Origin: a candidate division WOR-3 bacterium
GTDB taxonomy: Bacteria; Hydrothermota; Tepidihabitantia; Tepidihabitantales; Tepidihabitantaceae
Assembly (NCBI GenBank): GCA_039801365.1
Contig: JBDRUN010000005.1
Coordinates: 1 to 60,544, forward strand
Direction of reading: 5' to 3'
DNA: 60,544 bases
The notes under the pieces were generated by a model. The model searched no databases. It saw nothing but the letters and a program-made list of their open reading frames with translations, and was not told the origin of the DNA. The position numbers were made by a program, and so were the translations under genes. Every line of letters begins with the position of its first letter. The first letter of the stretch is position 1. This document shows, piece by piece, positions 40,901 through 49,752 of the stretch.

Positions 40901-41032
40901 GCGGTAGTCAACGAGGCGCTGTGCAAAGGATGCGGCGCGTGCGTGGCCAGTTGTCGGTGCTCGGCCATAGACCTCAGGGGATTTACCAACGAGAACATCA
41001 GCCGCGAAATTGAGGCACTGCTCAACGTGTAG
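37949..41032 (+). CDS. Tandem HdrA-HdrA flavoprotein, 1,027 aa
   Basis: The first unit lacks the N-terminal Cys domain and begins with the FAD motif VIGGGIGGVQTALD (about residue 15). It then has a complete ferredoxin insertion: CTGCGDCLAKCPVKL (about 114) and CGACAKNCRAGAI (about 170). The second unit begins near 460 (AFICHCGINIGGIV) and has FAD motif VVGGGIAGMAAALA (about 604) but no insertion. It closes with two cluster motifs, CTACHMCETLCAYRAI (about 955) and CKGCGACVASCRCSAI (about 991), in which the usual Pro after the last Cys is replaced. It is similar to the outer parts of the 1,495-aa fusion, without the NfnB-like insert. Last gene of the operon. Confidence 0.9.
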   Translation: MFDSLNPGQKRTGAVLVIGGGIGGVQTALDLADSGFRVYLTERLPAIGGVMAMLDKTFPTNDCSMCILSPKLVAAARHPNIVLFTLTEVLGIEGQPGNFAVRLLKRARFVNLDKCTGCGDCLAKCPVKLPNEFEGRLSERRAIYRLYAQAVPNAPMIDREYCLKLTKDRCGACAKNCRAGAIDYAQHDTEVTIRVGSVVVAAGSEIAPTALRPEYGHGRYKNVVTSLEFERILSASGPYGGHIRRPADGREPKKIAWLQCVGSRDESAEKGYCSAMCCMYAVKEAVIAKEHMASIEPTIFYMDMRSYGKDFDRYVERAEQQYGVRPVRARVPEVREDPRTKDLFVRFAGDNGQQSERFDMVVLSCGLVPPSRLLELSRKLDIELDRFGFASGSLWEPVGTTRSGISVAGTFSQPMAIPETVTEASASAATAEGLLADVRGALVEAQPSPVELDVRGEPPRIGAFICHCGINIGGIVNVPSVVEYAKTLPFVVYAEENLYSCSGDTQEKIKERIKEHRLNRVVVASCSPRTHEPLFQATCVEAGLNPHLFTMANIRDQCSWVHMKEPERATEKAKELVRMAVARAVRLSPLPRVKLPVTKSALVVGGGIAGMAAALAIADEGFDVCLVEREAELGGNARQIHKSVGGEDVQAELGEMKGRVGKHPRIKVLIGAQIKSIEGFVGNYKTTIELADKSEFCYSHGVVVVATGAQYRTPSEYRYGETPNIITQRELERQLAVQRTSSSSGRVRLWSAGNSVVMIQCVGSREPGRPYCSRVCCAEAVKNAIELKELSPDTDVYVLYRDIRTYGMREEYYRQARELGVVFIRYTPENKPEVKLVEGKPIVLTYDPILGRRLELRPDWLVLSTGVVAQTGSEELAKMLKVPLNADGFFLEAHMKLRPVDFATEGVFMAGMCHFPKFIDESIAQARAAAARAATVLAREFIESEATVAHVDQTRCTACHMCETLCAYRAIEVKTVNETFGIQAAVVNEALCKGCGACVASCRCSAIDLRGFTNENISREIEALLNV

Positions 41033-41069
41033 TCCTCACCACCCGTTGACCGGTAATGTCAGCCGGCAT

Positions 41070-41098
41070 TTGCTTACGCCAAGTCAGTCGCCTATAAT
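41070..41098 (+). promoter_or_regulatory. Promoter of the DUF4438 gene
   Basis: TTGCTT (41070-41075), 17-base spacer, TATAAT (41093-41098). The second in-frame ATG (41105) lies 7 bases after the -10 box. Confidence 0.5.
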
Positions 41099-41104
41099 AT
41101 GGAA

Positions 41105-42013
41105 ATGAGAACCATCAGATTGAGAACTAACATCGACAAGGTCGTGATGCTTTCGGTGCAGGGTAAGGTGAGCTATCCTTCGGGAAGCCGTGGCCACGGA
41201 GTGGATGCGGACGGCAGGCCGTTTCTATTGCCGTCCATTGGCGGCATTTCCTATAACGTGAAGGTCGGAGACCCGGCGTTCGGCTGGGCCGGAGACCACA
41301 TCGAGCCGGGGGTTTCCTGCATTGCGGACTGGGAGAAGCGGATGGACCATCCGAATACCTCCTTCCACTTCTACTCATGCATCGGAAACGAATGCCGGGT
41401 GGTGACCGGTGAAGCCAAGGGCGCAAAGGGGGTCGTTACCGGACATCATGGTGGAGCCGAGCATGTACTAGTTGACTTTGCTGACGCGGTTCTTGAGAAG
41501 CTTCAGATGGAGGATAAGTTCCTTGTGCGCGGATATGGTCAGGGGTTCAAACTTCTTGACTACCCGGAAGTGCAGGTGACGAACCTTGACCCCGGGCTGT
41601 TCTTCAAGATGGGCGTGCGCGATACTGGCGGCAAGCTTGAGGTCCGGGTCGCCGCGGTCGTGCCCGGATACCTGATGGGTTCGGGTGTGGGTTCACGTTC
41701 GATGGGTACCGGCGACTACGATGTGATGACCACCGACCGCAAGGAAATCGCACGGCTCGGTCTGGACCGGCTGCGGTTCGGCGACATCGTCGCAATTACC
41801 GACCATGACAACGTTTACGGCCGATCTTGGCGCAAGGGGGCGGTTACGATTGGCGTCGTGGTTCACTCAGACTGCGTCGTGGCCGGACATGGGCCTGGTG
41901 TCACGACGGTTCTGTCGGCAGCAAGGCCGCTGATTGCTCCGAAGCTAGACCCGCACGCGAATATTGCCGAGATTCTGAAAATCGGCCGGTTCCGGCCAAA
42001 GCGCGGAAAGTAA
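41105..42013 (+). CDS. DUF4438 family protein, 302 aa
   Basis: The frame can begin at ATG 41099, but that codon touches TATAAT. ATG 41105 (MRTIRLRTNIDKVV) sits where transcription should start and is preferred, as a leaderless start. Family-like segments are GKVSYPSGSRGHGVDADG, HFYSCIGNECRVVTG, KGVVTGHHGGAEHV and GSRSMGTGDYDVMT. Members are cytoplasmic and of unknown biochemistry. A protease gene follows 20 bases after its stop and is probably co-transcribed. Confidence 0.82.
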   Translation: MRTIRLRTNIDKVVMLSVQGKVSYPSGSRGHGVDADGRPFLLPSIGGISYNVKVGDPAFGWAGDHIEPGVSCIADWEKRMDHPNTSFHFYSCIGNECRVVTGEAKGAKGVVTGHHGGAEHVLVDFADAVLEKLQMEDKFLVRGYGQGFKLLDYPEVQVTNLDPGLFFKMGVRDTGGKLEVRVAAVVPGYLMGSGVGSRSMGTGDYDVMTTDRKEIARLGLDRLRFGDIVAITDHDNVYGRSWRKGAVTIGVVVHSDCVVAGHGPGVTTVLSAARPLIAPKLDPHANIAEILKIGRFRPKRGK

Positions 42014-42032
42014 GACGACAACAGGAGGAAGT

Positions 42033-44753
42033 GTGAAGTACGTCTGTGCAATTGCCGTATTGTTTACGGTCATGACAGGCCCGGTTCTTGCCCGGCCTGG
42101 CCACCACTACAACATGGGTCCGGTGCACCGGTTCTCGCCTGTGCCAACCGAGGAGGCGAATCTGGTCACTTTTGCCAACGGCTGGGTGATTGATACCCAA
42201 CAGGGCGAACCGAATTTGCCAGAGGACCTGTGCATCGAAGCGAACTCGGCCGATGAACTCTACCATATTGTTCAGTTCACTGGCCCGATAGACCAGCAGT
42301 GGTTCAGGACGCTTGCATCAGCCGGCATCCGCTCGTTCGGTTACTTGCCCCAGTACGCAGTGCTGGCCCAGCTCAATGCGGGACAGCGTGAGTTCGTGGC
42401 AGGCCTGCCGTTTGTCAACTGGGTCGGCCTGTTTCAACCGGTGTATAAACTTGAACTCGACCTGCTCGGTAAAACTGGTGTGCGTCGGTTCTCGGTTGTG
42501 CTCATGCCTGATGCGGATGCAACCGCAGCTACCCGACTGGTCGAGGATTGCGGCGGCGAAGTTCTGCTGGTTGACACGTCCTGCCCAAGCACGACGATGG
42601 AGGTAGTGCTGGACACTCGCCATATACCAGAACTGGCCAGGCTGAACGATGTGTTGTGGATTCAGGCATGGTCTGAGCCTACAACGTGTAACAATTCGGC
42701 TCAGTGGGTGGTTCAGGCCGGCTGGCTTGCAACCGCACCACCTGATACAAGCCTGACCGCACGCAAAGTCTGGGCCAACGGTGTGCGGGGCCAGGGCGTG
42801 ATTCTGTCAGTGCATGACACCGGGCTCAATACCGGTCACAACATGTTCAAGGACCCGGCACTATCTATTACTCCACCCGGAATCTGGCCCACCCACCGCA
42901 AGGTTGTTGCCTATAAGCGGTACGGAACCGCAGATGCGAGCGAAGGCCAGTATCACGGCAGCCACGTAAACGGCACGGTCGCAGGCAACGATTCAGTCAT
43001 GGGAGGAACGAGTTACTACGACGGTATGGCCAAGGATGCCCGGCTGTATTTTGTGGACTTGACCAACGGTACGAGCTTTGTGGTCAGCTCCAACCTGTAC
43101 ACTGTGTGGGACACGGTCCATGCCGGTCGGGGGTTGCCAGATTCGCTGCGACCTATCTGGCAGGCGTCCGGTTCGTGGCGATACTCGAACTCACAGGGAA
43201 CCTACCTGCTGCAGGATGCATCGACCGACCAGTTCGGCTGGGAGCACAAGGACTTTCTGAATATCTTTGCCGCGGGCAACGAGGGTTCGACTGCGCGTAC
43301 TGTCGGCAACCCGTCTCTTGCCAAGAGTGTTCTTACCATCGGCGCGGACAGTAATGGTACGAAATCCAACAAGATAGCGTCGTTCTCAAGCCGGGGTCCA
43401 AGCCAGGACAACCGATACAAGCCTAACATCATGGCGACTGGTGTGAACCTTTACTCGGCCCAGGCTGCGCCTTCGACCAACGGCTACAGCTCGATGTCCG
43501 GTACCTCGATGGCGACGCCGACCGCGAATGGAGCGGTCGGACTCATGCGCTGCTACCTGCAGGAGGGCTTTTACCCGACGGGCGTGTCAGAACCCGGGAA
43601 CCGGTTGGTCTATAACTCGGCCGCGCTCCTGCGATCGATGGCGATTGCTTCGGCTGACCCAAATGTCGGCTCCTATACTGTTCCGGACTACAACATCGGT
43701 TGGGGCCGGGTCAACGCCGAATCGGTGCTGTACTTCGCCGGTGACCTGCGCGAGCTCTTGCTCTGCGACGATACCTTTGGTCTTGCAACCGGCGAATACA
43801 AGGAGCAGACTTTCCGGGTGGCTTCTTCGATTCCGCTACGGGTCTGTCTTGCCTGGACCGACACCGCGGCCGCACCTAATGCCAATCCGACGCTCGTGAA
43901 CGATCTGAATCTCGAACTCACTTCACCGGGCGGCACCAAGTACCGGGGCAACCAGTACACATCAGGTCAGTCAACGCCCAACCCGACAAGCTGGGACAAC
44001 CGCAACGTTGAGGAGTGCTGTCGGGTCAATTCTCCAGATGCCGGGCTTTGGACGATCAGGGTCTATGGCCAGAACGTCCGAACCGCTCAGAAACAGTGGT
44101 TTGCTTGGACCATTACCGGTGATTTGAGTACGCAGGTTGTGCCGGGTAAAGACGTGGGCGTGCGGACGATAGTTCGACCGGTGGGCCAGGTGGACTCTGG
44201 CAGCGTGGTGGTGCCATCAGCCGAGATCGAGAACTATGGCAGTACCGATGAAACGGTTCTTACCGAGTTCCGTATCGGTACAGATTATACCGATACACTG
44301 ACGGTTCTGGTGCTGGCCGGTCAACGGAGCACGGTTTCATACAAGGCCTGGACCGCAGGAACGGTCGGAACGTTCCCGGTCCGCTGCTCTACGGCGCTTG
44401 CTGGCGACACATTCCCGGCAAACAACTTCCTAGTGGATACAGTGACGGTCGTGCCCCTGTCTGGTATTGCCGGGCCGTCTGAGCTGCCTAGGGTTTACAG
44501 CCTTGCCAACCCGGTTCCGAATCCAGTGAAGTGGACAGCCCGGATTCGCTTCGGGCTGCCAAGGCCGGGACATGTTAGGGTTTCGGTATATTCAGTACTC
44601 GGAACGCTCATCGAGACACTGGCTGATGAACCGTTACCTGCCGGCTATCACGAATTAGTCTGGGACGTCTGCCAGGTCCCTGGCGGCATCTATTTGCTGC
44701 GCCTTGAGGCCGGGGATTACACGGCGACACGCAAGTTCGTGCTTGACCGTTAG
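42033..44753 (+). CDS. Secreted subtilisin-like serine protease with sorting tail, 906 aa
   Basis: GTG at 42033 follows AGGAGGA at 5 bases. Residues 1-20 are a signal peptide (KYVCAIAVLFTVMTGPVLA). A propeptide-like region reaches about residue 225. The S8 peptidase domain has Asp in LSVHDTGLNTGHN (about 262), His in YHGSHVNGTVAG (about 310) and Ser in SGTSMATPTANGAV (about 491), a full catalytic triad. A CUB/pro-protein-convertase-like beta domain follows (CLAWTDTAAAPNANPTLVND), then an interdomain beta sandwich. The C-terminus has a FlgD-type sorting domain (PNPVKWTARIRFGLPRPGHV ... GGIYLLRLEAG). It is probably exported, matured and surface-attached or released. Confidence 0.93.
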   Translation: MKYVCAIAVLFTVMTGPVLARPGHHYNMGPVHRFSPVPTEEANLVTFANGWVIDTQQGEPNLPEDLCIEANSADELYHIVQFTGPIDQQWFRTLASAGIRSFGYLPQYAVLAQLNAGQREFVAGLPFVNWVGLFQPVYKLELDLLGKTGVRRFSVVLMPDADATAATRLVEDCGGEVLLVDTSCPSTTMEVVLDTRHIPELARLNDVLWIQAWSEPTTCNNSAQWVVQAGWLATAPPDTSLTARKVWANGVRGQGVILSVHDTGLNTGHNMFKDPALSITPPGIWPTHRKVVAYKRYGTADASEGQYHGSHVNGTVAGNDSVMGGTSYYDGMAKDARLYFVDLTNGTSFVVSSNLYTVWDTVHAGRGLPDSLRPIWQASGSWRYSNSQGTYLLQDASTDQFGWEHKDFLNIFAAGNEGSTARTVGNPSLAKSVLTIGADSNGTKSNKIASFSSRGPSQDNRYKPNIMATGVNLYSAQAAPSTNGYSSMSGTSMATPTANGAVGLMRCYLQEGFYPTGVSEPGNRLVYNSAALLRSMAIASADPNVGSYTVPDYNIGWGRVNAESVLYFAGDLRELLLCDDTFGLATGEYKEQTFRVASSIPLRVCLAWTDTAAAPNANPTLVNDLNLELTSPGGTKYRGNQYTSGQSTPNPTSWDNRNVEECCRVNSPDAGLWTIRVYGQNVRTAQKQWFAWTITGDLSTQVVPGKDVGVRTIVRPVGQVDSGSVVVPSAEIENYGSTDETVLTEFRIGTDYTDTLTVLVLAGQRSTVSYKAWTAGTVGTFPVRCSTALAGDTFPANNFLVDTVTVVPLSGIAGPSELPRVYSLANPVPNPVKWTARIRFGLPRPGHVRVSVYSVLGTLIETLADEPLPAGYHELVWDVCQVPGGIYLLRLEAGDYTATRKFVLDR

Positions 44754-44772
44754 TGCTGAAGGGATTTCCTAG

Positions 44773-44800
44773 CTGCGGCCGGGCTTCTCCCCGGCCGCAG
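44773..44800. terminator. Terminator-like hairpin after the protease gene
   Basis: CTGCGGCCGGG (44773-44783) pairs perfectly with CCCGGCCGCAG (44790-44800). Only a weak T-rich tract follows (GTTCTTCGTC). It lies 20 bases after the stop at 44753. Confidence 0.65.
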
Positions 44801-45426
44801 GTTCTTCGTCGGTTTCGATCGTCGGGAAGTAGTGGGTCGGAGGTCCGGCGCTAAGCGGACGACGTTGTCCGGGTTCAGAACGATATTCCACGCAACTAGC
44901 TCGATCTAATGCCGCGTTCGCCCAGTAGTCGTCCTGCTCAGTGTCTCCGACTGCGCCTGCGTCGCCTTTCGCTCATCAGCGGTTTTGTTCTTGTCGCAGA
45001 CTTCATCGTTCTCGGCAGGGTCCGGTTCGACGTGCTATAAAGCAGTTAGGCAGAGGTTCGGAGAGGCGTCCTAACAACCGCTTCGGCAAGCATACAAAGA
45101 ACCGTTCTGTATGGTCTTTCGTGAACTGCTTCGGAACCTGTTCCGCTTGTCCTGCGACCTAGCGTGTCGGCAAAGAGGCCGAGTAAGGCACCGAAAAAAC
45201 CGGTGACAAATATGCAGAGAACCACCATGACAATAACTGCCTGGAGAACGGCCTCTGGGCAGCTCACTCACCTGATGGCTTCGGATGCATTGTCTTGAGC
45301 ACAATCACCGGTGTGACAGAGAGTTGACACCGGAAACAAGCTGCAGGCGGCTTGCAGCCCCCTATCATGGTCAAGTTGTCAGTGTTGCTATTCCGAGTTG
45401 GGCCCTGAGGTCGTCTGACTGCCGCG
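44801..45426. other. Convergent intergenic region
   Basis: About 630 bases between the protease terminator and the end of the seven-gene secreted operon. It contains one possible small membrane-protein frame (45046-45267). No other feature is recognised. Confidence 0.4.
45046..45267 (-). CDS. Possible small membrane protein, 73 aa
   Basis: The frame starts with GTG and has a hydrophobic segment AVIVMVVLCIFVTGFFGALLG near its N-terminus, which would be one transmembrane helix, followed by a polar tail. There is no convincing ribosome-binding site or promoter. It could equally be a chance frame. Confidence 0.25.
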   Translation of the reverse strand: MSCPEAVLQAVIVMVVLCIFVTGFFGALLGLFADTLGRRTSGTGSEAVHERPYRTVLCMLAEAVVRTPLRTSA

Positions 45427-47859
45427 TTAGCGCAGAACGACAATCCGGCGAACAACCGTCGGCTCAAGGCCGAGGGTTCGGACAAAGTAGACCCCGGACG
45501 CCAGGTGTCGGATGTCATTCTCGCCCGGCTGAAGGTCCATCGCCTTGCGGCCGTCAGTGGTTACCAGTGAGTAGTGAGCGGTAAGTAGTGAGCAGGGCGT
45601 AGGGAGTGGTGTAGATGGCAGCAGCAGGCTGCCGCGGACGACGGTCGGCCCGAGCATTTGGCACTGGGCGTGCGGTGGACGGGGTTGCTCGGCGCCGCCG
45701 GTCGGCTCGCGCAGGACGATCAGCGCCGAGCCGCTGGCGCACGCGCCGTAGAGCCGGTTCTTGCCCGGTACCGGGGTGAAGGCACTTGCCGCTTCTGGTA
45801 GCCCAGAGAGGTATCCGACCACCGTATCCTGCTGGCAGTCATATGCCAGGATGCCGCCGCCGGCCGGGACCTCGCTCGTACCGCAATAGACCAATCCGCT
45901 CACTGGGGAGCACCAGGCGGTCCGCGCTACGGGGGCGTAGCCGAGAAGCGACAGGCTACGCCAGACTGTGTCCGCCTCAGCGTCTATCGAAACCAGCCGG
46001 GTGTCTTCGGGTGGGTTTGCGACTAGGTACACGCGCCTGACCGGGGCTGCCCAGGTGAGACTCCAGGGTTCAGCACCTGGGTCAATCGTCTTGGTCAAGG
46101 AGTCCGAGTCGCACGACACGACACAGACGATGTCCGGTTCTTCTATTCCGCAGTAGAGTTTGTTGCCCTTGTCCACGTAGAGCAGCTCCGAGACCGGCAA
46201 GGCTTCGGGCGCATTCACCCGGCTGACAATTGAGTCGGTCCGGCAGTCTATCGCAGCAACTAACCACGGTGCGGCGTTGCGGAACCCGCAGTAAACCCGG
46301 CCCCGAGCCGGGCACCAGGTCAGAGCCGAAGGCACTGCGGCCACATCGAGGGTCGTTCGGACCGAGTCCGAGACACAGTCGATAATGGTCACGGTGAAGC
46401 CTGGGTACTCGTCGGTGCCGCCGTTGGCACAATACATTTTGTTCGCTTCTGGGCACCAGAGCAGCGCGGTCGGGTCATTAGGCGTCGGGATTTCGGCCAG
46501 CACGATGCCACTGGCTGCGTCTAGTACGGTCACGCCGGAAGGCACGGGCGTTGCGGCATCGTGAGCGCAGTAGAGTTTCCCGTGGATGGTGTCAGCGACC
46601 AGCAATCTGGGAATGGTCGGCGTCGGCGCGAACGATATCAGTGTGTCGCCGGTCGCGTCAATGGTCATGATTCCGTAACGCGCCCAGTCCGCGGCGAAGA
46701 GCCGGTCTTCCGAAGGAAAGTAGCACAGGCTGTGTGGACGGCACGCGAGCTCGACCGTACTTACAATCGTGGCTGAGCGCGCGTCAATGACTCTTGCCTC
46801 TTGACTGTTGCGCGCAACACAGGCGACGAGTTCGCCCGCGCCTTGGGTCAGCGCCCAGACAGTGCGACCTGCAGGCAACGTGCCGATTACGGTGTCGGGT
46901 CCCGTGTTGATAATTGATACATCATCCGACATGCGGTTGGCGACGGCCACGCGGCCGACGACGGTCGCCAACCGATGTGGGCGCAATCCGACGATAATCG
47001 AGCCAATGACTTGGCGTGTTGGGCCGTCAATTACGTAGACGACCGAGTCAGGATAGACCCCGCCGTATGAGGCACAGTAGATGCGGTTGAGAGACGAGTC
47101 GCAGCATATCGCGCGGTGCCCGTCGCCAGGCAGGTGGACGAAGCCGAGGAGGGAATCGTTCGCACAGTTGATCGGTTCGGCCCATCCGGCGCCCGCGACC
47201 CAGACCGTGTTGTCCGCGGCGTTCCAGGCGATTGCGCGCGGTACCCCCGCAAGCGGAAGCAGCGCAAGCAGGGAGTCAGTTGAACAGTCAATCGCGGCAA
47301 GGGTTCCGCCTGAGCCCCGGCCGGTGCAGTACACCTTGTTGCTCGCCGGGCTGGCACAGAGCAGTTCCGGCCTGACGCCGACCGGAATTGCGCCGAGCCG
47401 GGTTCGGGTCGAGCAGTCGAACACCGTGACGTTGCTGCCTGAGCGATTGGCACAATACAGTTTTTGCCCAGAAGGGGAGATGCAGAGCGAGGTCGGTTCG
47501 GCGCCGGACGGCATCACTGCAACCACCGTGTTGGCCCGACAGTCAATGACCACAATGCTGTCAGCCTCGGTGCAGGCGCCGTACAGGAAGTCACCCGTCT
47601 GGTCTGGGCAAAGCGCGGTCACGGGTGCCGGTGTGCGCACCCGGCAGACGCGACGGCCAGCGGCCGGCTCGAAACCGACGACGAACGCGTCGTGTTCGCC
47701 GCCCGCGTAGAACAGATCGGTTGCCTCGCCCCAAGCTAAGCATACAGGCCGGCCCGCACCCACCAGCGTGTCGGGCAGCCAGATGACTTTTTCCAGCTCC
47801 TGACAGTGCAGGGCCGACAGCAGACAGCTCACGGCCAACAGCCCGAGTAGCAACTTCAT
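45427..47859 (-). CDS. Secreted beta-propeller protein with sorting tail, 810 aa
   Basis: It has a signal peptide (MKLLLGLLAVSCLLSALHC), then about 15 short repeats of about 42 residues of the YVTN/NHL type (for example NKLYCGIEEPDIVCVVSCDS and GQKLYCANRSGSNVTVFDCS). These carry a recurring LYCA or VYCG strand and V-x-D-C turn, consistent with one or two seven-bladed propellers. The C-terminal 75 residues are the shared tail (GPTVVRGSLLL ... DIRHLASGVYFVR). ATG at 47859 follows TAGGAGG, whose TAG is the stop of the upstream gene. It is the last gene of the seven-gene operon. It is likely extracellular; the ligand is unknown. Confidence 0.88.
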   Translation of the reverse strand: MKLLLGLLAVSCLLSALHCQELEKVIWLPDTLVGAGRPVCLAWGEATDLFYAGGEHDAFVVGFEPAAGRRVCRVRTPAPVTALCPDQTGDFLYGACTEADSIVVIDCRANTVVAVMPSGAEPTSLCISPSGQKLYCANRSGSNVTVFDCSTRTRLGAIPVGVRPELLCASPASNKVYCTGRGSGGTLAAIDCSTDSLLALLPLAGVPRAIAWNAADNTVWVAGAGWAEPINCANDSLLGFVHLPGDGHRAICCDSSLNRIYCASYGGVYPDSVVYVIDGPTRQVIGSIIVGLRPHRLATVVGRVAVANRMSDDVSIINTGPDTVIGTLPAGRTVWALTQGAGELVACVARNSQEARVIDARSATIVSTVELACRPHSLCYFPSEDRLFAADWARYGIMTIDATGDTLISFAPTPTIPRLLVADTIHGKLYCAHDAATPVPSGVTVLDAASGIVLAEIPTPNDPTALLWCPEANKMYCANGGTDEYPGFTVTIIDCVSDSVRTTLDVAAVPSALTWCPARGRVYCGFRNAAPWLVAAIDCRTDSIVSRVNAPEALPVSELLYVDKGNKLYCGIEEPDIVCVVSCDSDSLTKTIDPGAEPWSLTWAAPVRRVYLVANPPEDTRLVSIDAEADTVWRSLSLLGYAPVARTAWCSPVSGLVYCGTSEVPAGGGILAYDCQQDTVVGYLSGLPEAASAFTPVPGKNRLYGACASGSALIVLREPTGGAEQPRPPHAQCQMLGPTVVRGSLLLPSTPLPTPCSLLTAHYSLVTTDGRKAMDLQPGENDIRHLASGVYFVRTLGLEPTVVRRIVVLR

Positions 47860-47868
47860 TGCTTCCTC

Positions 47869-49743
47869 CTATCTTGTCACAACTACCCTTGTCACCAATG
47901 TCGAGTGCCGGGCGTCGAACGTCGAATGCACGAAATAGACGCCGGGGCAGAGATGCCGTACGTCGTTCGGGCCGGGCTTGAGTTCGGCGACCCTCCGCCC
48001 CGCCGCATCCTGCAGCCAGCTTAGGCTTGCGCCTGGACTGCCTGTTAACAGCAGGTTCCTTCGTACGACGGTCGGGCCGGGCGTGTGGCGTTGAGCGTAC
48101 GGCGTAGAGCGTTCTTTCCCGAACCCGGTCACCGGGCTGAACGAGATGTCGTCCCAGTAGTCCGAGCCGCCGCGGCCTTCAAGCCACAGCACGAGCCGGG
48201 CGAATATTGTGCCGGTTGGTGCCGGGACGCTGCCCGTGGTCAGATACCGCCAGCCCGCGCTATCTGTGGTCAACGTCGCTGATGCAGCAGTGCTGATTAC
48301 ATTGTGCGCGGAGTCGTGCCATTGAATCAGCAGCCTTACCCGATTACCCTGGCCGTCGTTCTTGTACGACCAGCCGGAGAACTCATAGTTTGTACCGGGC
48401 AGGGCGGCCACGTCCTGGAACAGCTTTGACTCAACCGGCCAGGTATACCCGAGCGAGTCCGGGATATGACGGATGCTTGACACTCCTGAACGGACGGTGA
48501 CTGTCTCGCGCCGGTACCGTGCCTTTCGTCCTTCATACCAGCCGGCCGGGTTCGGACTGGTGTCACTCGGCACCGCCAGGGTGTCGAGTCGCCATGTTTC
48601 GCAGTCGCCGTTGGTGAATTCCAGTCGGGGCCGGTTGAAGCTTTCGCGCAAAGCGGCCCACAATTCCGGCCGGGCACCGTCGTAGCCAAGCGCCCACATT
48701 CCAGCTCCAAGCATGTTGTGCTTGTGAACTTCGCGATACCGGAGCAGCAGACTCGTATCGTCGTCGAACCAGCACTGATACCAGCCGCCGCTGTTGAACG
48801 CATACCACGGCGACTGGCCTTCGGCATTCCAGCGGTAGCCATGGGCCTGGGCGTTGGCGGGCGCGTCGCGGTAATAGACCGCGGTTCCCGGACCGGTTGT
48901 GCGCGAACGCACCGTATCCGCGTATGTCGGCCACTGGTACCCGTAGTAGGGCAGGCCGAACCAGACATCGCGCATATGGCCAATCTGTCCCAGATAGTGG
49001 TTGATTGCCATCTGCAGGTTGCCGTAGAATGTCCAGCCGGAGAGCGGTGCGACCGGCCCGGCCTCAGGGCAGCCGCGCCAATGAAAGTCATAGCCCATCA
49101 GAAACAGGCCATCGCTTGTGTCGGCCAGTGCGGCAAGGTTGTAGGCATTCTCCTGGTTCAATGGCGGCGTGGCAAGGGTCAGGTCCAGCCCCGCGGCCCG
49201 GCAGGCGGCTGACATCCGACGGACAAACAGCGTGAACGTGTCGCGGTCTCCGTACCACAGGCCCTCGAAATCGAGGTTGATACCGTCAACACCCGACGAT
49301 TCAGCCAGCGCGATGAGGTTGGGAATCGAACCAGGAGCTCGAATGGCTCCGTGGATGTTGGGCCAGTCAAAACATGTTGCCACCATCTCGACTTTGACGC
49401 CGTTGCGGTGAGCCCGGTCAATGACTGCGGCCCAGTGCTGCGGGAAGTTGCTGTTGTTGGAGATTGAGCCGTCAGGGTTGAGGGTCACATCGAACAGCCC
49501 GATGCGGTCAAGCAGGTCGTAGTGCAGCCAGCGCTGGTCAACCCAGTACGGCGAGTAGCCGTAGATTGAGCGGGTAACGGTTGGCTCGTCACGGGCAATG
49601 AGCGGGCTCGGCGTGCCGCGGAACACCGGGCCCGGCTTGGCACCGGTTTCGCGGTGCTGCTCGGACTCCAGCCAGTGGATGCTCTGCGCCGCTGCGTGGA
49701 ACACGACGCCGCACAATAGACCAGTGAGCAGGATTTTCCTCAA
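47869..49743 (-). CDS. Secreted GH18-family glycoside hydrolase with sorting tail, 624 aa
   Basis: After a signal peptide (MRKILLTGLLCGVVFHAAAQ) comes a GH18-type TIM barrel (about residues 55-370) with the hallmark DGINLDFEGL (residues 153-162, catalytic Glu160). The middle Asp of the usual DxxDxDxE is Asn here. Other barrel strands are LFLMGYDFHW and VWFGLPYYGYQWPTY. A carbohydrate-binding-like beta sandwich follows (about 390-545, ending DYWDDISF), then the sorting tail (PGPTVVRRNLLLTG ... HLCPGVYFVHS). It may hydrolyse beta-1,4-linked N-acetylglucosamine polymers or related glycans. The start is TTG at 49743 after a TAGGAGG box. Confidence 0.87.
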   Translation of the reverse strand: MRKILLTGLLCGVVFHAAAQSIHWLESEQHRETGAKPGPVFRGTPSPLIARDEPTVTRSIYGYSPYWVDQRWLHYDLLDRIGLFDVTLNPDGSISNNSNFPQHWAAVIDRAHRNGVKVEMVATCFDWPNIHGAIRAPGSIPNLIALAESSGVDGINLDFEGLWYGDRDTFTLFVRRMSAACRAAGLDLTLATPPLNQENAYNLAALADTSDGLFLMGYDFHWRGCPEAGPVAPLSGWTFYGNLQMAINHYLGQIGHMRDVWFGLPYYGYQWPTYADTVRSRTTGPGTAVYYRDAPANAQAHGYRWNAEGQSPWYAFNSGGWYQCWFDDDTSLLLRYREVHKHNMLGAGMWALGYDGARPELWAALRESFNRPRLEFTNGDCETWRLDTLAVPSDTSPNPAGWYEGRKARYRRETVTVRSGVSSIRHIPDSLGYTWPVESKLFQDVAALPGTNYEFSGWSYKNDGQGNRVRLLIQWHDSAHNVISTAASATLTTDSAGWRYLTTGSVPAPTGTIFARLVLWLEGRGGSDYWDDISFSPVTGFGKERSTPYAQRHTPGPTVVRRNLLLTGSPGASLSWLQDAAGRRVAELKPGPNDVRHLCPGVYFVHSTFDARHSTLVTRVVVTR

Positions 49744-49752
49744 CGAGACCTC

